Assembly: GCA_964623815.1 (NCBI GenBank)
Contig: CAZUVR010000008.1
Span: forward strand, 1-64,000
Reading direction: 5' to 3'
Source: Chroococcopsis sp964623815
Lineage (GTDB): Bacteria; Cyanobacteriota; Cyanobacteriia; Cyanobacteriales; Microcystaceae
DNA length: 64,000 bases
Positions 40,535 through 48,935 of the stretch are shown piece by piece. Every line of letters starts with the position of its first letter. Within the stretch, counting starts at the first letter, position 1. The notes beneath the pieces were generated by a model. The model was not told the origin of the DNA. It saw only the letters and a list, made by a program, of their open reading frames with translations, and searched no databases. The position numbers were made by a program, and so were the translations under genes.

Positions 40535-41811
40535 AAATATTGATGCCCATCGAGTTTTACAGAAAAGGAGGCGTGGAGAGAGTTATTATTTCTCTCATAC
40601 CCGAGTTACTCAATTATGTAGACCTTATCATCATCGTTACATCTCCAGAGCAAACACATTATTTTCGCTCGCTTCTGCCCTCATCGGATAAACTGGTATA
40701 CGAAAATTTCGCTTTAAATCCGGATACTCTAGAATCGAAAATATATAACGCATTAGGTATCATACAAAAATTTATCAGCAAATTTAACAACAAACAGTTA
40801 TCTTTGTTTATCTTTAGTATTATCGAAAGATATAAAATAGGAATGCGGCTAAACCAGCTCGCCGAATATTATCAAGCCGATCATTGCTTATACCCCCTAA
40901 TTAACCGTCTCAGACCACCAAAAGTAAATCTACCATTAAGCGGTATAGTCTATGATATATTCTGGCATTTTTCACCTCTTACTTACTCACCAGAATTTAT
41001 AGCTACCTACGATATACCTTTGCGAATTTGGCTTGAAAAAGCCCAGGTCATATTCACTATTTCTCAGAAAACTAAAGACGATATATTGAAAATTTTTCCA
41101 GCTCCAGAATTTGAAAGAAAATTAAAACCTGTACTCCTGGCGGGGTTGCCAGCCCGAGATACTCTGTCAAGTGAAAAGTATCAAGATAAAGTCATATTTT
41201 ATTTTCCCTCGTCTTTTGGTATTTATAAAGATCATTTAACGGTTATAAAAGCCGTCATCAAGTTAGCGGGTAAAAATCTAGATTTTAAAGTAATTTTTAT
41301 TGGTAAAGAAACAGATAGTTTAGTCAACGGTCAACTCAAACTAACTCAACAGTCATTTACTCAAGAATATCAAGAATATTTACGAGAATGTAATGAGATG
41401 TACGAGACTTATAAAGATATTATGTCCACTTATATAGAAGGTTTAGGTTATCGTGATTACGAAGAAGTAGAGGATGGTTATAAAACCTGTTCCTGTGTGT
41501 TAATGCCTTCTAAATACGAGGGTTTTGGCCTTGCCGTCTCCGAGGCATTAATGTGGGGAATACCAGTAATCGCCTCCGAATTAGAAGTTTATAAAGAGCA
41601 AGTTCGATTATATATATCCGAGGACAGGGTACAATTCTATAAACCCGGCGATGTAGAAGAGTTGGTTATCTGTATGGAGCAGTTTATCACCCATCCCGTA
41701 CCGAGGTTATCTCCAGCGGAAGTAGCCCGAAAAATGGAACTTTGGACGTGGAATGATGTAGCTAGGAAATATTTAAGTCTATTGGAGGAAGCGGATAAAA
41801 ATGCGGGTTAA
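40531..41811 (+). CDS. GT4 glycosyltransferase
   Basis: 426 residues. N-terminal MPIEFYRKGGVERVIISLIPEL, then VIFTISQKTKDDIL and the C-terminal LMPSKYEGFGLAVSEALMWGIPVIAS, the classic EX7E motif of family GT4. It overlaps its upstream partner by 4 bases and the MOSC gene by 11, so three genes are likely co-transcribed. The donor and acceptor cannot be read. Both transferases are AT-rich, like many surface polysaccharide genes. Confidence 0.85.
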   Translation: MKILMPIEFYRKGGVERVIISLIPELLNYVDLIIIVTSPEQTHYFRSLLPSSDKLVYENFALNPDTLESKIYNALGIIQKFISKFNNKQLSLFIFSIIERYKIGMRLNQLAEYYQADHCLYPLINRLRPPKVNLPLSGIVYDIFWHFSPLTYSPEFIATYDIPLRIWLEKAQVIFTISQKTKDDILKIFPAPEFERKLKPVLLAGLPARDTLSSEKYQDKVIFYFPSSFGIYKDHLTVIKAVIKLAGKNLDFKVIFIGKETDSLVNGQLKLTQQSFTQEYQEYLRECNEMYETYKDIMSTYIEGLGYRDYEEVEDGYKTCSCVLMPSKYEGFGLAVSEALMWGIPVIASELEVYKEQVRLYISEDRVQFYKPGDVEELVICMEQFITHPVPRLSPAEVARKMELWTWNDVARKYLSLLEEADKNAG

Positions 41812-42649
41812 GAGTTTACATATCTATCCGATAAAATCCTGTCGGGGTATCTCTCTATCAGAATCGGAGGTAACGCCGAAAGGTTTTAAAAATGATCGAG
41901 AGTATATGATCGTTAATAGCGCGGGAAAATTTCTTACCCAGCGACAACATCCTCAATTAGCCACCCTCGCAGTAGAGATTGAGGGGGATTATTTATGTTT
42001 GTTTACCGAAGTCGGAGTTAAGGAGTCGGGAAGAAAAGATTATTTTCGATTGCGGCCCATTACCGAAGGAAAGACTACTCTAGTACAAGTATGGCGCGAT
42101 TCTACAGAAGCGATCGATCAGGGGGATGAAGTAGCAGACTGGCTGGAAAACTTTTTAGGATTCCCCTGCCGTCTGGTGAAACAATCCGAGTATCATATTA
42201 GACCTATAGATCCAAATTATGCGGGTAATAGCAACTCGCCCGTCAGTTTCGCTGATGGTTATCCTTACCTAATCACCAATACGGCCTCTTTAGAGGAATT
42301 AAACCGCAAAATCCCAGATGAGGGGGATAGAGTGCCGATGAATCGTTTCCGCCCTAACATCGTTATCGAGACTGATAAACCTTTCATCGAGAGCCAATGG
42401 AGGGAGATTATTATCGGCGATGTAAGATTCTCTCTAGTGAAACCCTGCACCCGCTGTATCATCACCACTACTAACCAGGATACGGGAGAGAGGAATATAA
42501 ACCAAGAGCCTCTGAAAACCCTGCAAACTTTCCGTAAGGGGAAAGAAGGGATTATGTTTGGTGAGAATATGATACCCCAGCAGACAGGGACGATAAAAGT
42601 GGGAGATGGGCTGAGAGCGTCTAAAGAAGAAAAGAGAATAGAGAAGTGA
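41801..42649 (+). CDS. MOSC-domain protein (YcbX-like, no ferredoxin domain)
   Basis: 282 residues. A MOSC beta-barrel N-domain (IYPIKSCRGISLSESEVTPKGF, RQHPQLATLAVEIE) is followed by the MOSC core with PCTRCIITT, where the conserved Cys may bind molybdenum cofactor. YcbX-type proteins detoxify N-hydroxylated compounds. The C-terminal 2Fe-2S ferredoxin of YcbX is absent, as in mARC-like forms. The stop overlaps one arm of the hairpin at 42626-42705. Confidence 0.85.
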   Translation: MRVKSLHIYPIKSCRGISLSESEVTPKGFKNDREYMIVNSAGKFLTQRQHPQLATLAVEIEGDYLCLFTEVGVKESGRKDYFRLRPITEGKTTLVQVWRDSTEAIDQGDEVADWLENFLGFPCRLVKQSEYHIRPIDPNYAGNSNSPVSFADGYPYLITNTASLEELNRKIPDEGDRVPMNRFRPNIVIETDKPFIESQWREIIIGDVRFSLVKPCTRCIITTTNQDTGERNINQEPLKTLQTFRKGKEGIMFGENMIPQQTGTIKVGDGLRASKEEKRIEK

Positions 42650-42705
42650 GGGGTGAGTAAATATTAGTTACAACTCAATCCTCTTTTCTACTTGCTCTTT
42701 TCTTC
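42626..42705. repeat. Inverted repeat at the MOSC 3' end
   Basis: GAAGAAAAGAG (42626-42636) pairs with CTCTTTTCTTC (42695-42705). Pairing continues imperfectly inward. No U-tract follows, so a simple intrinsic terminator is unlikely; it may instead be a hairpin element or mRNA stabiliser. Confidence 0.45.
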
Positions 42706-42768
42706 CCTAAACTAGGAGCAGGGATATTCGATTCCTTTTGATAGCAATTACATAATTCTTAGGCGGCG

Positions 42769-43968
42769 ATGGTTTTAGACGCGACTCCCGACTCCCCACT
42801 CCCGACTCCCCCCGTTTCTCGCATGGAGATGGTACAGTCTCCGGTCATTCCTATTGTAGGACAACTCATACTCGATAACCCTGGGACGATTTCTCTCGGT
42901 CAAGGAGTAGTCTACTGGAATCCCCCTCAATCGGCAATCGATGAGATAAGTAATTTCCTATCTCAACCGAATAATCACAAATACAAAGCGGTGGGTGGGA
43001 TTGCGCCCTTAGTAGAAATCATCGCTGAGAAACTAGATTTTGATAACGGGGTGAATCAGAAAGAACAAGGTACGATCGTCGTCACCCCTGGTAGTAATAT
43101 GGGATTTATAAACGCCCTTCTCGCCATCACCTCGGCTGGAGATGAAATTATCCTCAACACTCCCTATTACTTCAATCACGAAATGGGAATCAGGATGGCG
43201 GATTGTCAGCCGGTATTAGTGCCCACCGATGAAAACTATCAACTCCGCCCGGATGCCATCTCGGCGGCGATTACCCCGAAAACGAGAGCTGTGGTAACTA
43301 TCTCCCCCAATAATCCCACTGGGGTTGTTTATCCTGAAAGCGCATTGAGAGAAGTAAATCGCTTGTGTCAGGAGAGAGGGATATATCACATCCACGATGG
43401 GGCTTATGAATACTTTACTTATGATGGTGCGAAAAGCTTCTCGCCCAATTCTATAGAGCGTAGTAGGGATTATACGATCGGACTCTACAGTTTATCGAAA
43501 GCTTACGGATTCGCCAGTTGGCGTATCGGTTATATGCTCATACCGCCCCATCTTTTCACCGATATTAATAAGATACAGGATACGATCGTCATCTGTCCCC
43601 CAGTTATCTCTCAATATGCCGCCATTGGAGCCTTAAAAGCAGGCAAAGATTACTGTCTACAACATCTGAAAACGGTGAGGGAAGTGAGAGAAATTTGTCT
43701 ATCTGCTTTGAGTAAAATCAGCCACCTATCGGAGATAGTTAAAAGCGAGGGGGCGTTTTACTTTTTCCTCAAACTACCGGATAAAATGAACGATTTCGAG
43801 TTGGTGAGACAGTTAATCGAGAAATACCGTGTAGCAGTTTTACCTGGCGACTCATTCGGTATGAGCGACGGGTGTTATCTGCGAGTCGCCTACGGTGCCC
43901 TACAACCAGAAACCGCCGCCGATGGAATTAACCGCTTAGTAACGGGTTTAAAAAGCATTTTTGGATAG
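42769..43968 (+). CDS. Class I/II PLP aminotransferase
   Basis: Up to 399 residues. PLP-binding Lys is in SLSKAYGFASWRIGY; VTISPNNPTGVVYP carries the conserved Asn and HDGAYEYFT the cofactor Asp. Fold type I aspartate/aromatic aminotransferase-like; substrate unknown. The ATG at 42769 runs through a heptameric repeat, giving a TPDSPLPTP tail that is not family-like; the ATG at 42823 (MEMVQSPVIPIVGQL) matches homologues and is more likely the true start. It is followed after 7 bases by rsmI. Confidence 0.88.
   Translation: MVLDATPDSPLPTPPVSRMEMVQSPVIPIVGQLILDNPGTISLGQGVVYWNPPQSAIDEISNFLSQPNNHKYKAVGGIAPLVEIIAEKLDFDNGVNQKEQGTIVVTPGSNMGFINALLAITSAGDEIILNTPYYFNHEMGIRMADCQPVLVPTDENYQLRPDAISAAITPKTRAVVTISPNNPTGVVYPESALREVNRLCQERGIYHIHDGAYEYFTYDGAKSFSPNSIERSRDYTIGLYSLSKAYGFASWRIGYMLIPPHLFTDINKIQDTIVICPPVISQYAAIGALKAGKDYCLQHLKTVREVREICLSALSKISHLSEIVKSEGAFYFFLKLPDKMNDFELVRQLIEKYRVAVLPGDSFGMSDGCYLRVAYGALQPETAADGINRLVTGLKSIFG
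42782..42815. repeat. Heptameric STRR cluster at aminotransferase 5' end
   Basis: Units GACTCCC/CACTCCC in tandem between two in-frame ATGs of the aminotransferase. It encodes TPDSPLPTP if translated. Confidence 0.8.
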
Positions 43969-43975
43969 AAATAAT

Positions 43976-44815
43976 ATGGTACAAACAGGGAAACTTTATA
44001 TAGTTGGTACACCCATCGGTAATTTAGGGGATATGACATTCAGAGCGGTAGAAACTCTTAAGAGAGTCGATTTAATCGCCGCTGAAGATACGCGACACAC
44101 CGGTAAGTTATTACAGCATTTCGATATAGGCACATCTCAGATAAGCTATCACCATCACAATCGTCTCTCTCGACAAAATGAGTTATTAGAAATGCTCTTA
44201 GGCGGTAAAGATATAGCCTTAGTTAGTGATGCTGGTACACCAGGAATTTCTGACCCTGGATATGAGTTAATTAGGAATTGTTTGGATGCCAATATAGAGA
44301 TTATTCCTATACCTGGAGTGACTGCCGTTATTACCGCTTTATCGGTGTCGGGGTTAGCAACGGATAAATTTATCTTTGAAGGGTTTTTAAGTACGAAGGA
44401 TAAATATAGGAAGGAAAAATTACAAGAGTTACAAAATGAAAGGAGGACGATCGTATTTTATGAAGCTCCTCACAAACTATTAGATACTCTCAGGGATTTA
44501 GCCAAATATTTAGGAGGAGATAGGTTAATTGTTTTAGGTAGAGAGCTGACTAAACTGCACGAGGAAATATGGCGGGGTACTTTGAGTCAAGCTCTTGAGT
44601 TATACGAAAACCAGAGGCAACCGAAAGGAGAATATACTCTAGTGGTAGAGGGCGACGCTAGCAAGCAGGTGATTGATTTATCCGATGAGGAAATTAGGTC
44701 AGAGTTGACGAAGATTATGGCGGCTGGGGTGAGTCGATCGCAGGCGAGTAAACAGTTAGCCCATCTGACTAAATTACCTCGCCGCCGTCTTTACGAAATC
44801 GCTTTGAGTCTTTAA
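43976..44815 (+). CDS. rsmI: 16S rRNA (cytidine1402-2'-O)-methyltransferase
   Basis: 279 residues from ATG at 43976. The tetrapyrrole-methylase fold shows GKLYIVGTPIGNLGDMTFRA, AEDTRHTGKLL, ALVSDAGTPGISDPG, FYEAPHKLLDTL and GRELTKLHEE, all diagnostic for RsmI. It methylates C1402 of 16S rRNA in the ribosomal P site. Seven bases behind the aminotransferase gene. A MITE begins one base after the stop codon. Confidence 0.95.
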   Translation: MVQTGKLYIVGTPIGNLGDMTFRAVETLKRVDLIAAEDTRHTGKLLQHFDIGTSQISYHHHNRLSRQNELLEMLLGGKDIALVSDAGTPGISDPGYELIRNCLDANIEIIPIPGVTAVITALSVSGLATDKFIFEGFLSTKDKYRKEKLQELQNERRTIVFYEAPHKLLDTLRDLAKYLGGDRLIVLGRELTKLHEEIWRGTLSQALELYENQRQPKGEYTLVVEGDASKQVIDLSDEEIRSELTKIMAAGVSRSQASKQLAHLTKLPRRRLYEIALSL

Positions 44816-44816
44816 C

Positions 44817-45104
44817 GTCTGTTCGGGTTAAGAAATTGTTAGATTTGAAGAGAGTTAGGAATTAGGGGTTAGGGTTTAGGAATTGGCTGTAGAACTATTT
44901 GATACTAAATCCTGTTTTCAAAGACCACTTATAGAGAGAGTGGTTAGTGGCCAGTGGCGAGTGGCCACTACTCACTAGCCACTGGTCACTTCTCTCTAAA
45001 GAAGGGTATGATAAGCGGATTTGGTATAACTTTTAATCCCCAATTCCTAACTCCGGTCCTCCCAATGCCTAAGATGAGCGAACAATTGCTTAACCCGAAC
45101 TGAC
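44817..45104. mobile_element. MITE-like element with 24-bp inverted ends, carrying another MITE
   Basis: Left end GTCTGTTCGGGTTAAGAAAT (44817 onward) and the reverse complement of the right end (45081-45104) GTCAGTTCGGGTTAAGCAAT match at 22 of 24 positions. Internal arms GAGTTAGGAATT... are also inverted across the centre. About 288 bp including a 124-bp second element at 44903-45026. No coding capacity. It begins immediately after the rsmI stop. The transposase family is not identifiable here. Confidence 0.65.
44903..45026. mobile_element. MITE, copy B (non-autonomous, 124 bp)
   Basis: Ends TACTAAATCCTGTTTTC and CGGATTTGGTA are imperfect inverted repeats. The core is AGTGGCCAGTGG-rich and palindromic. 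Same family as copy A at 30448-30561, opposite orientation. It is nested inside the larger inverted element 44817-45104. Confidence 0.8.
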
Positions 45105-45257
45105 CTTAGGATACTAAGCGTAGTCTCTTCAGCTTCTCAAAGCCTTACTGTATAAGCGATACCCTTCCATGTGATCGCTTATTGAACAACATGAATGCGT
45201 AATCCAGTTACAGCAAGGGTAAGAGCGATTTCTTACCTCACAGGTTCGTAGAACCAC
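45105..45257. other. Non-coding stretch upstream of the sulfotransferase
   Basis: No gene seen. It contains one 8-bp stem (TAAGCGAT at 45153-45160 and ATCGCTTA at 45174-45181). Together with the MITEs and the 23-bp repeats this fills the 574-base space between rsmI and the sulfotransferase gene. Confidence 0.5.
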
Positions 45258-45326
45258 AATTTAGTATATTCATTGACAAAAATTTAGTATATTCATTGAC
45301 AAAAATTTAGTATATTCATTGACAAA
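45258..45326 (+). repeat. Three exact tandem copies of a 23-bp repeat
   Basis: Each unit starts AATTTAGTATATTCATTGAC and ends AAA; starts are at 45258, 45281 and 45304. Every unit carries a TTGACA hexamer; the last one forms the -35 box of the promoter at 45319-45347. Too few and spacerless for a CRISPR. Confidence 0.95.
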
Positions 45327-45347
45327 AAAAAATAGGCGTGATATTAT
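45319..45347 (+). promoter_or_regulatory. Near-consensus sigma-70 promoter of the sulfotransferase gene
   Basis: TTGACA at 45319-45324, a 17-base spacer, TATTAT at 45342-45347, about 43 bases before the ATG at 45390. The -35 matches perfectly and the -10 at five of six positions. Confidence 0.7.
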
Positions 45348-45389
45348 TCTCTCTTAAATTCGTACTAATTCATAAAATTAAAAACATAA

Positions 45390-46256
45390 ATGTTTGACCT
45401 AAACCGAAAAGGAAACTTGCCTACCTTCATCATTATTGGTGCTATGAAAGGCGGAACTACAAGTTTATATTTTTATTTGAAAAGCCATCCTGAAATATTG
45501 ATGTCTAGGGCTAAAGAATTAAATTATTTCTCTCATCCGAAACATTTAAATCAAGGGATAGAATGGTATAAAAATCAATTTAAAGGCGAAGCTAAAATTT
45601 ATGGAGAAGCATCGCCGAGTTATACTTTCTTCCCCGATAACGCACAAGTACCAAAATTAATTCACGAAACTTTACCGAATGTTAAATTGATTTACTTGGT
45701 ACGAGATCCTATACAAAGAGCCATCTCTCACTACCTTCACATCTACACTAGAAATATAGAAAATAGAACTTTTGAAGAAGCTTTAGGTAATTTTGAAAAA
45801 GATCATAATAATCTTTATTTATCCCGAAGCCTCTATTATCTTCAACTTGAACGATATTTAGAATATTTTTCTTTAAATGATATTTTAATCGTTAGTAGTG
45901 AAGATTTATATAAAAATGGTGAAGCCACTCTTAAAGTAATATTAAAATACCTGGATGTTTCTGAGGATACTTCTCTCATTAATTTTAATAAAAAAACCCA
46001 CCAATCTAGTTTAAAAAGGAGAAAAAATGAATTGGGGGTGGCAATCTCTAAACTTCCGCCAATGCAAACATTGAACGCTATCCCCCTCAGATGGAGACGG
46101 GTTATAGATAAAGTTATTTATTACCCCTTCTCCGCACCAGTCGGCAAAGTAGTCTTGAGCGATGAGTTAAAAGAACGTTTGAGAGAATTTTTCAGCGATG
46201 ACGTGAGTAAATTACGTCAGCTAACCGGTCAGGATTTCAGTTCCTGGTCGGTATAG
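45390..46256 (+). CDS. PAPS-dependent sulfotransferase-domain protein
   Basis: 288 residues. The 5'-phosphosulfate loop is IIGAMKGGTTSLYFYLKSHP, and the 3'-phosphate site is IYLVRDPIQRAISHYLH; AKELNYFSHP is typical of the heparan/carbohydrate sulfotransferase-like group. It probably sulfates a glycan or lipid. It is AT-rich and stands alone behind the repeat promoter, followed by a strong terminator, all suggestive of transfer. Full length. Acceptor unknown. Confidence 0.88.
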   Translation: MFDLNRKGNLPTFIIIGAMKGGTTSLYFYLKSHPEILMSRAKELNYFSHPKHLNQGIEWYKNQFKGEAKIYGEASPSYTFFPDNAQVPKLIHETLPNVKLIYLVRDPIQRAISHYLHIYTRNIENRTFEEALGNFEKDHNNLYLSRSLYYLQLERYLEYFSLNDILIVSSEDLYKNGEATLKVILKYLDVSEDTSLINFNKKTHQSSLKRRKNELGVAISKLPPMQTLNAIPLRWRRVIDKVIYYPFSAPVGKVVLSDELKERLREFFSDDVSKLRQLTGQDFSSWSV

Positions 46257-46283
46257 ATTTCGTTACAACCTAATGATGTATCT

Positions 46284-46312
46284 GAAAAAACCGGCGCAGC
46301 GCCGGTTTTTTC
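46284..46312. terminator. Strong bidirectional intrinsic terminator
   Basis: GAAAAAACCGGCG, loop CAG, CGCCGGTTTTTTC: a perfect 13-bp stem with U-tracts on both strands. It lies between the convergent sulfotransferase and glgP genes and serves both. Confidence 0.95.
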
Positions 46313-46316
46313 CTAT

Positions 46317-48845
46317 TTAATCATTGAAGGTAATCTCCACCGGTTCCACTTTCCAGATTTCCTGGCAGTATTCCCGAATGGTACGATCGCTAGAGAATTT
46401 ACCCATCCTCGTAGAATTGAGGATCGACATCCTCGTCCATTTATCCTGATCCCGATACGCGAGGCTTACCTGATCCTGGCAGTCTATATAGGCTTGATAA
46501 TCGGCGAGTAACATATAGGGATCTTGAGCCAGGAGCGATTCCACAATCGGCGCGAATAACTGGGTATCGCCGTAGCTGAAATAACCGCTCTTGATGCGAT
46601 CGATCACCCCTTTCAATTCCCGATTCTCTTGATAGTAGGTCTTCGGATTGTAACCCTGTGCTTTAATAGCATAAACTTCTTCTGCTGTCAAGCCAAAGAG
46701 AAAGAAATTTTCAGCACCGGCTTCTTCGCGGATTTCGATATTAGCACCGTCGAGAGTACCGATAGTTAAAGCACCGTTCATAGCGAATTTCATATTACCG
46801 GTACCAGAAGCCTCTTTACCAGCAGTGGAAATCTGTTCCGATAAATCGGCTGCTGGATAGATCCTCTGACCGAGGGAGACGTTAAAGTTAGGCAAGAACA
46901 CCACTTTCAGACGGCCCCTCACATCTGGATCTTTATTAACCACCTCGGCGACGGCGTTAATGAGTTTGATGATCAACTTCGCCATAAAATAGCCGGGGGC
47001 GGCTTTACCACCGAAGATGAAAGTTTTCGGCGTAATATCCAAACCAGGATTCTGTTTGAGGCGGTTATAAAGAGTGATGATATGCAATACCGCTAAGTGC
47101 TGACGCTTGTACTCGTGAATCCGTTTTACCTGCACATCGAAAATAGAGTTGATGTCTAGCTCGATATTACGGGTTTTGAGAACGTAGGCGGCGAGATTGC
47201 GTTTATTATCCTGTTTGATTTCCCGCCACCGGGTGCGGAATTCGGGATCATCGATGAACTCTTCTAACCTTCGCATCTCGTTCAGGTCTTTGAGCCAACC
47301 ATCACCGATCTTACTGGTAATTAAAGCCGATAACTCGGGGTTACTCAATAAAATCCAACGTCTCGGCGTTACCCCGTTAGTTTTGTTATAGAACTTATGG
47401 GGCCAGAGCATGGCGATTTCCCGTAGCGTGTCTTTTTTCAGTAATTCCGTATGCAGTGCGGCGACACCGTTGATCGAGTGGCTACCGATACAGGCTAAAT
47501 TAGCCATGCGGATCAATTTACTGCCCCAACCGTGTTCCTCGATGATAGATAGCTTTGCCAGTAACTCCTCATTATCTGGGAACCAGGTTTTTACGTCGGT
47601 GAGGAAGTAATGATTAATCAGATAGATAATCTCCAGGTGACGGGGCAGAAGGGTGGCGAATAGCTCTACTGCCCAGCGTTCCAGAGCTTCCGGCATCAGG
47701 GTATGATTGGTGTAGGAGAAGGTTTTTTGAGTGATGCTCCAAGCCTTATTCCAGTCTAAGCCGTGTTCGTCGATCAGCAGGCGCATTAGTTCAGCAATAG
47801 CGATCGCCGGGTGAGTATCATTGAGTTGTATGGCTGCGGTTTCGTTGAAATTATCCAGACTCTTATGGTTACGTAGGTGGATACGGATTAAATCCTGCAG
47901 GGAGGCGGAGACGAAGAAATATTGTTGCGCCAGACGCAATTCACGACCGGCGGGGGTGTTATCGTTGGGATAGAGAACTTTAGAAATGGTTTCCGCGTCC
48001 ATCTTCTCTGCTACCGCCTGATCGTATAAACCGGCGTTGAAAGCTTCAAAGTTAAACGATTCGCTCGCTTCTGCCTTCCAAAGACGTAAAGGGTTAACCG
48101 TGTTGGTATTGTATCCAGGTACCGGGGTATCGTGGGGGATGGCCAGGATGCGTCGGGCCGGCACCCATTGCACCCGCTCATTACCCTTATCGTCGTGATA
48201 GATTTCGGTGTAGCCACCCAGTTTTATCTCTACGGCTTCATCGGGGCGGGGTAACTCCCAGGGATTACCGAAGCGCAGCCAGTTGTCGGGAATCTCTACC
48301 TGCCAACCGTCTTTGATGATCTGGTAAAAGATGCCGAATTCATAGCGGATTCCGTAGCCGATGGCGGGAATCTCTAAAGTTGCCAGAGAATCGAGGAAAC
48401 AGGCGGCTAATCTACCTAAACCACCGTTTCCTAAGCCTGGGTCTGGTTCCTGTTCGAGAATTTCATCGATGTCGAGCCCCATTTCTTCCATCGCTTTACG
48501 TAACGGCTCGTAGATTCCCAGGTTGGTCATATTATTGCCTAGATAACGACCCATGAGGAACTCGGCAGATAGGTAGCAGACTAATCTAACCTTTTTTTCT
48601 TTGTAGGTGTCTAAGGTTTTCAGGAAGCGATGTAAGAGACGATCGCGCACCGTGTAAGCTAGAGCGATGTAGTAATTATAAGGCGTGGCATTGGTTCGAT
48701 TGACACCCTGAAGATAGAATAGGTTATCGAGGAAGGCTCGTTTGAGGGTTTCCGGACTTATCCCGGTGCGATCGTCCTCGATGGTAACGGGACAATTGGG
48801 GGCTGTTAATGAGTTTTCTTGAGGCGTGTAGGTTTTTTCTATCAT
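46317..48845 (-). CDS. glgP: Glycogen/starch phosphorylase
   Basis: 842 residues from ATG at 48845. PLP lysine lies in EASGTGNMKFAMNGALTIG, the family signature. Other landmarks are AACFLDSLATLEIPAIGYGIRYE around 150, NDTHPAIAIAELMRLL and RWILLSNPELS. It releases glucose-1-phosphate from glycogen in the dark. Full length for the family. The gene ends four bases from the shared terminator; transcribed alone. Confidence 0.96.
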   Translation of the reverse strand: MIEKTYTPQENSLTAPNCPVTIEDDRTGISPETLKRAFLDNLFYLQGVNRTNATPYNYYIALAYTVRDRLLHRFLKTLDTYKEKKVRLVCYLSAEFLMGRYLGNNMTNLGIYEPLRKAMEEMGLDIDEILEQEPDPGLGNGGLGRLAACFLDSLATLEIPAIGYGIRYEFGIFYQIIKDGWQVEIPDNWLRFGNPWELPRPDEAVEIKLGGYTEIYHDDKGNERVQWVPARRILAIPHDTPVPGYNTNTVNPLRLWKAEASESFNFEAFNAGLYDQAVAEKMDAETISKVLYPNDNTPAGRELRLAQQYFFVSASLQDLIRIHLRNHKSLDNFNETAAIQLNDTHPAIAIAELMRLLIDEHGLDWNKAWSITQKTFSYTNHTLMPEALERWAVELFATLLPRHLEIIYLINHYFLTDVKTWFPDNEELLAKLSIIEEHGWGSKLIRMANLACIGSHSINGVAALHTELLKKDTLREIAMLWPHKFYNKTNGVTPRRWILLSNPELSALITSKIGDGWLKDLNEMRRLEEFIDDPEFRTRWREIKQDNKRNLAAYVLKTRNIELDINSIFDVQVKRIHEYKRQHLAVLHIITLYNRLKQNPGLDITPKTFIFGGKAAPGYFMAKLIIKLINAVAEVVNKDPDVRGRLKVVFLPNFNVSLGQRIYPAADLSEQISTAGKEASGTGNMKFAMNGALTIGTLDGANIEIREEAGAENFFLFGLTAEEVYAIKAQGYNPKTYYQENRELKGVIDRIKSGYFSYGDTQLFAPIVESLLAQDPYMLLADYQAYIDCQDQVSLAYRDQDKWTRMSILNSTRMGKFSSDRTIREYCQEIWKVEPVEITFND

Positions 48846-48935
48846 GAAATTTTCTTGGTCAGGATATACGATCACGCTATTAGTTATAGTCTACCTATTA
48901 AGGTTTTATTAAATAATTTCCTGATCTTTTCGGAA

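Noticed and set aside
42626..42705. Intrinsic terminator after the MOSC gene
   Set aside because: The loop is 58 bases and no U-tract follows the second arm.
45258..45326. Three direct repeats resembling a CRISPR array
   Set aside because: Units are directly adjacent with no spacers and there are no cas genes; the repeats contain a promoter -35 box.
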